Origin: an uncultured Flavobacteriaceae bacterium
GTDB lineage: Bacteria; Bacteroidota; Bacteroidia; Flavobacteriales; Flavobacteriaceae
DNA length: 48,602 bases
Reading direction: 5' to 3'
NCBI GenBank assembly: GCA_947497145.1
Contig: CANMFQ010000028.1
Coordinates: 1 to 48,602, forward strand
The stretch's first letter is position 1, and each line of letters opens with the position of its first letter. Made by a program: the position numbers and the translations under genes. This document shows, in pieces, positions 42,391 through 48,602 of the stretch. The notes under the pieces were generated by a model that worked only from the letters and a program-made list of their open reading frames with translations, was not told where the DNA came from and did no database searches.

Positions 42391-42521
42391 TTTTCTTAGT
42401 GCAACTCCGCTTTAAAACTTGACCTTTTTTCATAAGTTATTGAACTGTTTTAGTAACCAGATACTTTACCGCTCAAAGTATATTTCGACCGTACTAATAA
42501 CAACATAAAAAATAGAACATT

Positions 42522-42920
42522 ATGAATATTACATTAGCCCAAGCAGAAAATGCCATTGTTGCAGCAAAACAAAAAGCGATAGCAATAGACACAAAAATGA
42601 ACATTGCTATTGTAGATGCAGGAGCAAACTTAGTTGCCTTTGCCAGAATGGATGGTGCTTGGTTAGGCTCATTAGACATTTCAATTAAAAAAGCAAAAAC
42701 AGCTCGTTTTTTTGATATGAATACGGGCATTATAGGCGAGTTATCACAGCCAGGGCAACCCCTATTTAATATTGAACATTCAAACAATGGATTGATAACT
42801 TTTCCTGGTGGCGTACCCATTAAAAATGCAGCAGGTGAAATCATTGGTGCTATTGGCGTAAGCGGAAGCTCCGTTGAAAACGACCATACTGTTGCAGAAG
42901 CGGGAGCACTAGCTATCTAA
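42522..42920 (+). CDS. GlcG/HbpS-family protein
   Basis: 132 residues, complete. Family pattern: [76 protein letters not shown] and [20 protein letters not shown]. The fold is a PAS-like dimer or octamer; HbpS of Streptomyces binds haem, GlcG lies with glycolate genes, and PduO C-terminal domains are related. No signal peptide, so cytosolic. Likely controlled by the AraC regulator before it. The ligand cannot be told from sequence. Confidence 0.9.
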   Translation: MNITLAQAENAIVAAKQKAIAIDTKMNIAIVDAGANLVAFARMDGAWLGSLDISIKKAKTARFFDMNTGIIGELSQPGQPLFNIEHSNNGLITFPGGVPIKNAAGEIIGAIGVSGSSVENDHTVAEAGALAI

Positions 42921-42947
42921 GAACCTACTGTTTAGCACAAAAGAAAT

Positions 42948-42979
42948 AAAGGGGATAATTAATTTTAGCCCCTTTTTTT
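42948..42979 (+). terminator. Terminator after the GlcG/HbpS gene
   Basis: AAAGGGG ... CCCC followed by seven T (42973-42979), with a 14-nt loop rich in A and T. It closes the AraC-GlcG unit. Confidence 0.75.
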
Positions 42980-43442
42980 ATATCAAATTATTACTATATC
43001 CCTGCTTGATGCATTACCCACAGTTCTCACAAATAAACTGGAACGTATCGCTGTTTAAAAACAAATACTTTTTAAATCATTATACCCCCATTAGATTAGC
43101 ACTACTTAAAAAGCAGCTATGTGCGCTGTTATGCATACTTGATTGCTAAACGTAAGAGAATAAAATAATATAATTGGAACAAAAATTTAAAATCTTAAAG
43201 GGTCTTCCTGCTCATGAAGAATTCGCTGCATAGAAGCCTTTTTGCTTTGGTATACTTGCTGACCTACGCATCTCATATGGTACTCGCTAGAAACAAGAAC
43301 TAGTGATTAAACATTGAGCTTGCAAGTAAAAATTCATTGTTACATATACTTCCGCTAGCTGTTGAACATCGTAATTTAAGGCTCAATAATTTCCAAACAA
43401 GCCCTTCTTTTGTTAGTTTTGTCAGCCTAGAATTAAAATATT
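42980..43442. other. Intergenic region before the leu operon
   Basis: 463 bp, no supported gene. It contains a degenerate hairpin CGCTAG-AAACAAGAA-CTAGTG at about 43285-43305, perhaps another worn REP-like palindrome, and the leuC promoter near its right end. No Leu-rich leader peptide or T-box is seen. Confidence 0.5.
43414..43421 (+). promoter_or_regulatory. -7 element of the leu operon
   Basis: TAGTTTTG matches TAnnTTTG and lies 21 nt before the leuC ATG. The -33 position has only a weak TTC. Confidence 0.5.
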
Positions 43443-44864
43443 ATGAGTGTAAAAAAGACCCTATTTGACAAAGTGTGGGATTCTCACGTTGTTCATCAAA
43501 TTGAAAATGGCCCTGATGTACTATTCATTGACCGTCATATGGTGCATGAGGTAACTAGCCCAGTAGCCTTTTTAGGCCTAAAAAGTAGAAATATTAGGGT
43601 AATGCACCCCGAAAAAACATTTGCTACCGCAGATCATAATACGCCAACTATAAACCAGCACTTGCCTGTTGAAGATCCGCTATCGGCAAATCAGCTAAAA
43701 ATGCTCGAAGAAAATGCTAATGAATATGGTATTTCATATTGGGGATTAGGGCATGAAAAAAATGGAATTGTACATGTTGTTGGTCCTGAATATGGTATTA
43801 CCCAACCAGGGGCAACTATTGTTTGTGGAGATTCACATACCTCTACCCATGGAGCTTTTGGTGCAATTGCCTTTGGTATTGGCACCTCAGAAGTTGAAAT
43901 GGTACTGGCTACACAATGCATTATGCAGCCAAAGCCTAAGAGCATGCGTATAAACATTACAGGAGAATTGCAATATGGTGTTACACCAAAAGATGTTGCC
44001 TTGTTCATAATTTCACAACTAAGCACCTCTGGTGCTACCGGTTATTTTGTGGAATATGCTGGTGATGTTTTTAAGCAAATGACCATGGAAGGCAGAATGA
44101 CTGTTTGCAACCTAAGTATTGAAATGGGTGCTCGTGGGGGTATGATTGCTCCTGACGAAACCACTTTTCACTATGTAAAAGGACGTGAATTCACACCTAA
44201 AGGAGCAGCATGGGACAAAGCAATGGACTATTGGCAAACCTTATATACGGATGAAGGTGCTACTTTTGATAAAGAATTAACCTTTGATGGGTCATTGATT
44301 GAACCGATGATTACTTATGGTACAAACCCAGGTATGGGTATGGGTATTTCAAAAGATATCCCCAATGCCAGTTCATTATCAGGCGGAGCTTCGTCATATA
44401 AGAAGTCGTTACAATATATGCAGTTTGATGAAGGTGATTCTATGATAGGAAAACCTATTGATTTTGTTTTCTTAGGAAGCTGCACCAATGGTAGAATTGA
44501 AGATTTTAGAGCTTTTGCTTCTATCATAAAAGGAAGAAAAAAAGCCGATAATGTTACTGCTTGGTTAGTACCCGGTAGCCATAAGGTAGAAGACGCTATT
44601 AAAGAAGAAGGCATTTTAGATATTTTAACCGAAGCTGGTTTTGAACTGAGGGAGCCTGGTTGTTCTGCTTGTTTGGCTATGAATGATGATAAGGTACCAG
44701 CAGGTAAATTGGCGGTAAGTACCTCCAACAGAAACTTTGAAGGGCGCCAAGGGCCTGGTTCAAGAACGTTATTAGCAAGCCCATTAGTTGCAGCAGCAGC
44801 AGCAGTAACCGGAAAAGTAACCGACCCAAGAACACTTATGGAAGAAACGGTTGCTACAAGCTAG
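43443..44864 (+). CDS. leuC: 3-isopropylmalate dehydratase large subunit
   Basis: 473 residues, aconitase family. With LeuD it isomerises 2- to 3-isopropylmalate, and also citramalate to methylmalate derivatives. The [4Fe-4S] cluster Cys are in [17 protein letters not shown] near residue 347 and [12 protein letters not shown] near 407-410. Other landmarks: [11 protein letters not shown] and [20 protein letters not shown]. Length and start are those of the family. First gene of the leuC-leuD-synthase-leuB operon. Confidence 0.97.
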   Translation: MSVKKTLFDKVWDSHVVHQIENGPDVLFIDRHMVHEVTSPVAFLGLKSRNIRVMHPEKTFATADHNTPTINQHLPVEDPLSANQLKMLEENANEYGISYWGLGHEKNGIVHVVGPEYGITQPGATIVCGDSHTSTHGAFGAIAFGIGTSEVEMVLATQCIMQPKPKSMRINITGELQYGVTPKDVALFIISQLSTSGATGYFVEYAGDVFKQMTMEGRMTVCNLSIEMGARGGMIAPDETTFHYVKGREFTPKGAAWDKAMDYWQTLYTDEGATFDKELTFDGSLIEPMITYGTNPGMGMGISKDIPNASSLSGGASSYKKSLQYMQFDEGDSMIGKPIDFVFLGSCTNGRIEDFRAFASIIKGRKKADNVTAWLVPGSHKVEDAIKEEGILDILTEAGFELREPGCSACLAMNDDKVPAGKLAVSTSNRNFEGRQGPGSRTLLASPLVAAAAAVTGKVTDPRTLMEETVATS

Positions 44865-45002
44865 GTGATATATCCCTTGCAACCGTAAAAGTTCATTTTA
44901 AAACGATAAGGTGAATTTTTAAAACTAAAAATTAAAAAAATATAATAATCAGCGTATTGTGGCAAGCCGTAAGTGCTTGGTCAAAACAAATAACCTAAAA
45001 AA

Positions 45003-45599
45003 ATGGCATACGATAAATTCACCACTCTAAAATCATCAGCAGTACCACTGCCTATAGAAAATGTAGATACGGATCAGATTATTCCAGCACGTTTTTTAAA
45101 AGCTACTGAGCGTAAAGGTTTTGGAGATAATCTCTTTCGTGATTGGCGCTACAATCAAGACAACACTCCTAAAGAAGATTTTGTGCTTAATGATTCAAAA
45201 TACAGCGGAAAAATTTTAGTAGGTGGAAAGAACTTTGGTTCGGGCTCTTCGCGTGAACATGCTGCTTGGGCAGTATATGATTACGGATTTCGCTGTGTAA
45301 TATCAAGTTTCTTTGCTGATATTTTTAGAGGCAACTGCCTCAATGTTGGCGTACTACCTGTACAAGTAAGTCCAGCGTTTTTAGAAAAAATATTTGCAGA
45401 AATTGAAAAAGACCCCAAAACAGCATTTGAGGTAGACCTAAAAGCGCAAACCGTTACCATTCTTGCTACTGGCGAAAGCGAAAGCTTTGATATTAATGCA
45501 TACAAGAAAGACAATATGACCAATGGTTTTGATGATATTGACTACCTATTAAATATTAAAGACCGTATTCAAGAATTTGCCAAAAGCACTCCTTTGTAG
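45003..45599 (+). CDS. leuD: 3-isopropylmalate dehydratase small subunit
   Basis: 198 residues. The swivelling domain that completes the LeuC active site. Motifs: PIENVDTDQIIPARFLK, ILVGGKNFGSGSSREHAAWA with the catalytic loop, and SFFADIFRGNCLNVGVLPV. Lies 138 nt after leuC, with no terminator between, so the subunits share a transcript. Confidence 0.97.
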   Translation: MAYDKFTTLKSSAVPLPIENVDTDQIIPARFLKATERKGFGDNLFRDWRYNQDNTPKEDFVLNDSKYSGKILVGGKNFGSGSSREHAAWAVYDYGFRCVISSFFADIFRGNCLNVGVLPVQVSPAFLEKIFAEIEKDPKTAFEVDLKAQTVTILATGESESFDINAYKKDNMTNGFDDIDYLLNIKDRIQEFAKSTPL

Positions 45600-45694
45600 T
45601 AAAAACCTGTTTCGTAGCAAGGTATTTCAGCTGTACTATCAAGCTTGTGCAGCATTACTGTAAGCCATACGAAATTAACTAGCTGTGCCCGCCC

Positions 45695-47212
45695 ATGACA
45701 AAGAAAAGACACATAGAAATTATGGATACCACCCTAAGAGATGGCGAACAAACCTCTGGGGTATCCTTTTCTGCTTCCGAAAAACTCACCTTAGCCAAAT
45801 TATTGTTAGATGAGCTAAAAGTAGACCGTATAGAAGTGGCTTCTGCACGTGTTTCTGAAGGTGAACTTCAGGCAGTACAACAAATTACGGAATGGGCAGC
45901 CGCTGAAGACTATCTTGAGCGTGTTGAAGTGCTGACTTTTACAGACGAAGGGGTTTCCTTAGAATGGATGGAAAAAGCAGGTGCCATATCCCAAAACCTA
46001 TTGACCAAGGGTTCTTTAAACCATTTAACGCATCAGCTTAAAAAAACACCCGAACAGCATTTTAAAGACATTGCTGCAATTTTTGCATCCGCAGAAAAAA
46101 AAGGCATTATCAATAATGTGTATCTAGAAGATTGGAGTAACGGTATGCGTAATTCAAAAGCTTATGTTTTTGAATTTCTCGACTTTTTAACCACCCAACC
46201 CGTAAAAAGAGTATTATTACCTGACACCTTGGGAATTCTTACGCATACAGAAACTCGGGACTATCTAACCGAAATAATTGAAAAATACCCTAACATGCAC
46301 TTTGATTTTCATGGTCATAATGACTATGACTTGGGGGTTGCCAATATTATGGAGGCGGTAAAAGCAGGTTGCAACGGACTGCATCTTACTGTAAACGGTA
46401 TGGGTGAACGTGCCGGAAATGCTCCTATGGCTAGTGCCGTAGCGGTTATTAATGACTTTTTGCCTGAGGTAAAAATATCGGTAAACGAAAAATCACTCTT
46501 TAAAGTTAGTAAGCTAGTTTCGGCCTTTACAGGTGTGGGTATTCCTGCAAACAAACCTATTGTTGGCGATAATGTTTTTACACAAACAGCAGGTATACAT
46601 GCAGATGGTGACAGTAAAATGAATCTTTATTTTAGTGATTTAATGCCTGAACGCTTTGGCAGAAAACGCAAGTACGCCTTAGGAAAAATGTCGGGCAAGG
46701 CTAATATTTTAAAGAATTTACAAGAGCTTGGACTAACCCTGAATAACGAAGAACTTAAAAAAGTTACCGCTCAAATCATAAAACTTGGTGATAAAAAAGA
46801 ACGGGTAACAAAAGAAGATTTGCCCTATATCATTTCTGATGTTTTAGATACCGATTTTCAACAGAAAGTATTTGTAAAATCGTATGTATTAACACATTCA
46901 AAAGGACTGCGCCCTTCTACTACCTTATCACTTGAAATTGACGGAAAAATATATGAAGAAAATGCTTCTGGAGATGGTCAATATGACGCTTTTATAAATG
47001 CGCTTCAAAAAATATACAAATCTTTAAACATCGCATTACCAAGATTGATTGACTATGCGGTGCGCATCCCTCCAGGTAGTAATTCTGATGCGCTTTGTGA
47101 AACCATTATCACATGGGATGCCGATGGCAAAGAATTTAGTTCCAGAGGGCTAGATTCTGACCAGACGGTTTCGGCCATTAAAGCCACCGAAAAAATGCTG
47201 AACATGATATAA
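45695..47212 (+). CDS. Citramalate/2-isopropylmalate synthase
   Basis: 505 residues. DRE-TIM metallolyase: MDTTLRDGEQTSGVSFSASE near residue 10 with the DxR catalytic set, HFDFHGHNDYDLGVAN near 205 with the HxH metal ligands, VNGMGERAGNAP, then VFTQTAGIHADGD, and a C-terminal LeuA-type regulatory domain (about 370-505) ending SDQTVSAIKATEKMLNMI. The pocket stretches QNLLTKGSLNHL and NNVYLEDWSNGMRNS match, as I recall, the Leptospira (R)-citramalate synthase, with the Leu and Tyr that select pyruvate, rather than the SxED of classical isopropylmalate synthase. So it may start isoleucine synthesis from pyruvate and acetyl-CoA. Its place in the leu operon leaves isopropylmalate synthase open. 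Confidence 0.85.
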   Translation: MTKKRHIEIMDTTLRDGEQTSGVSFSASEKLTLAKLLLDELKVDRIEVASARVSEGELQAVQQITEWAAAEDYLERVEVLTFTDEGVSLEWMEKAGAISQNLLTKGSLNHLTHQLKKTPEQHFKDIAAIFASAEKKGIINNVYLEDWSNGMRNSKAYVFEFLDFLTTQPVKRVLLPDTLGILTHTETRDYLTEIIEKYPNMHFDFHGHNDYDLGVANIMEAVKAGCNGLHLTVNGMGERAGNAPMASAVAVINDFLPEVKISVNEKSLFKVSKLVSAFTGVGIPANKPIVGDNVFTQTAGIHADGDSKMNLYFSDLMPERFGRKRKYALGKMSGKANILKNLQELGLTLNNEELKKVTAQIIKLGDKKERVTKEDLPYIISDVLDTDFQQKVFVKSYVLTHSKGLRPSTTLSLEIDGKIYEENASGDGQYDAFINALQKIYKSLNIALPRLIDYAVRIPPGSNSDALCETIITWDADGKEFSSRGLDSDQTVSAIKATEKMLNMI

Positions 47213-47285
47213 GTACCTAAAAAAGCATTGTCATTTTGAAGATGCTAAATTCTTAAAACAATACTAATTACTCAATACTACATAA

Positions 47286-48341
47286 ATGAAACTTAATATT
47301 GCCCTTTTAGCCGGAGACGGAATCGGACCAGAAGTAATTGACCAAGCTGTAAAAGTTTGTGATGCCATAGCTAAAAAGTATAATCATGATATCACTTGGC
47401 AACCTGCACTCACTGGTGCTGCTGCCATTGATGCTGTTGGTGAACCTTACCCAGACAGCACGCATGAAGTTTGCGCAAATGCCGATGCCGTATTATTTGG
47501 TGCTATTGGACATCCACGTTTCGATAATGACCCTTCGGCGACAGTAAGACCCGAACAAGGCTTGCTCAAAATGCGTCAAAAATTGGGCTTATTTGCCAAT
47601 GTTCGCCCCACGTTTACATTCCCTTCATTAATTGATAAATCACCTTTAAAACGTGAGCGAATAGAAGGTACCGATTTAATTATTTTACGTGAATTAACGG
47701 GCGGTGTTTATTTTGGAGAACGCGGCAGAAAAGATGATGGAAATACTGCTTTTGATACCATGACTTATCAGCGCTTTGAAATTGAGCGCCTGGCACGAAA
47801 AGGTTTTGAAATGGCTATGAAACGTTCAAAAAAATTATGTTGTGTTGATAAAGCCAACGTACTAGAGTCTTCTCGTTTATGGCGTGAAACAGTACAAGGC
47901 TTAGAAAAAGAATACCCAGAGGTAGCAGTTAGTTACGAGTTTGTTGATGCTGTAGCAATGCGCCTAGTACAATGGCCTAGTGCTTATGATGTTATGATTA
48001 CCGCCAACCTTTTTGGTGATATTTTGACCGATGAAGCCTCTGTAATTGCAGGGTCTATGGGCTTAATGCCTTCTTCTTCTGTTGGAAGCAATGTATCTTT
48101 ATACGAACCTATTCACGGTTCATACCCACAAGCAGCAGGTAAAGACATTGCCAATCCGCTGGCCACCGTACTATCAGCAGCCATGCTTTTTGAAGATATG
48201 GACTTAACTAATGAAGCCAAAGATATTCGCGATATCGTTAATAAATCATTAGCCGAAGGTATTGTAACTGAAGATTTAGCCGAAGGTGGAAAAGCATATA
48301 AAACAAGTGAAGTTGGTGATTGGCTAGCAGCGCATATCTAA
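47286..48341 (+). CDS. leuB: 3-isopropylmalate dehydrogenase
   Basis: 351 residues, NAD-dependent beta-decarboxylating dehydrogenase. LLAGDGIGPEVIDQAVKVCD at the start, ELTGGVYFGERGRKDDG with the substrate-binding Tyr, CCVDKANVLESSRLWRE with the catalytic Lys, VMITANLFGDILTDEASVIA with the metal Asp, and SYPQAAGKDIANPLATVLSA for NAD. It makes 2-oxoisocaproate, and can do the same for methylmalate on the way to isoleucine. Last gene of the operon; a terminator follows within 95 nt. Confidence 0.97.
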   Translation: MKLNIALLAGDGIGPEVIDQAVKVCDAIAKKYNHDITWQPALTGAAAIDAVGEPYPDSTHEVCANADAVLFGAIGHPRFDNDPSATVRPEQGLLKMRQKLGLFANVRPTFTFPSLIDKSPLKRERIEGTDLIILRELTGGVYFGERGRKDDGNTAFDTMTYQRFEIERLARKGFEMAMKRSKKLCCVDKANVLESSRLWRETVQGLEKEYPEVAVSYEFVDAVAMRLVQWPSAYDVMITANLFGDILTDEASVIAGSMGLMPSSSVGSNVSLYEPIHGSYPQAAGKDIANPLATVLSAAMLFEDMDLTNEAKDIRDIVNKSLAEGIVTEDLAEGGKAYKTSEVGDWLAAHI

Positions 48342-48435
48342 ATTCTATTTTAATAAATCACTTTATAAATTTGAACTACGTTGTACGCTTTTTAAGAGCA
48401 GCATAACTATTCAACTTGGTAAAGTTGTAATAAAC

Positions 48436-48476
48436 AAAGGCCTCCAGAGATTTTTACCGCTTTGGAGGCTTTTTTG
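48436..48476 (+). terminator. Terminator of the leu operon
   Basis: AAAGGCCTCCAGAG and CTTTGGAGGCTTTTTT form a stem of nine to eleven pairs with a ten-base loop, followed by six T. Confidence 0.85.
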
Positions 48477-48549
48477 TATATTGAGTAGGCAAAAGTAATA
48501 TCAAATTTAGCGATTGCGCTCAAACCGTATCCCTCCGAGCAACTCCATC

Positions 48550-48580
48550 TTGACTTAAACGGCATAGGAGTTTAGTTTTG
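48550..48580 (+). promoter_or_regulatory. Promoter for a gene beyond the right edge
   Basis: TTG at 48550-48552, 20-nt spacer and TAGTTTTG at 48573-48580, an ideal Bacteroidota promoter. The gene it drives begins outside the window. Confidence 0.6.
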
Positions 48581-48602
48581 TATTTTCAAAATTATAACTT
48601 AT

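Overview
The window looks like a chromosome segment of a Flavobacteriaceae member (Bacteroidota). It is AT-rich, has Bacteroidota-type promoters (TAnnTTTG at -7, some with TTG about 20 nt upstream), and carries typical family genes: a DUF983 protein, a SusC-like barrel without a plug, imelysin lipoproteins and a CarboxypepD_reg-like fusion. I cannot name the genus. No tRNA, rRNA, CRISPR array or complete phage was seen.

Left accessory region (1 to about 7,650). This is a decayed array of orphan polymorphic-toxin ends with probable immunity genes, mostly on the minus strand. It holds a metzincin-like protease end (HExxHxxGxxH) broken by a stop and a frameshift, a JAB-like end paired with a lipoprotein, and two more short toxin-tail remnants, each running directly into a small gene. 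A YefM/YoeB-type toxin-antitoxin pair, a tyrosine-recombinase fragment and an alpha/beta-hydrolase fusion lie among them. Six copies of a roughly 140-bp element, bounded where complete by two palindromes (CTGCGAAGTT-TGC-AACTTCGCAG type), sit between the gene units. In four copies the left palindrome directly abuts the 5' end of a toxin tail or small gene. A broken IS200-type transposase at 40.9 kb is followed by hairpins with a related loop.

Middle (7.7-27.3 kb). A DUF983 gene is divergent from an AraC regulator, followed by a glycerophosphodiester phosphodiesterase lipoprotein. A plugless outer-membrane barrel and a 1005-residue TPR protein lie opposite ftsE. A minus-strand cluster of imelysin, di-haem oxidoreductase, second imelysin and HTTM membrane protein resembles a rearranged EfeUOB-like iron system. 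A cysteine desulfurase, an M48 (Ste24-like) protease and a SpoU rRNA/tRNA methyltransferase follow.

Molybdenum region (28.6-40.1 kb). A two-subunit Tat-exported molybdenum hydroxylase is followed by moaD, moaE, an Asp/Glu racemase, moaC, mobA, moeB with a rhodanese domain, and a TauE-type exporter. moeA and moaA are on the opposite strand, then xdhC. Together they make the cofactor, insert it and mature one enzyme. No mogA/moaB or modABC is in the window.

Right end (40.3-48.6 kb). A small membrane protein, the IS200 remnant, an AraC regulator with a GlcG/HbpS protein, then a leuC-leuD-synthase-leuB operon whose synthase resembles citramalate synthase more than classical LeuA. The operon ends in a strong terminator, and a good promoter points out of the window.
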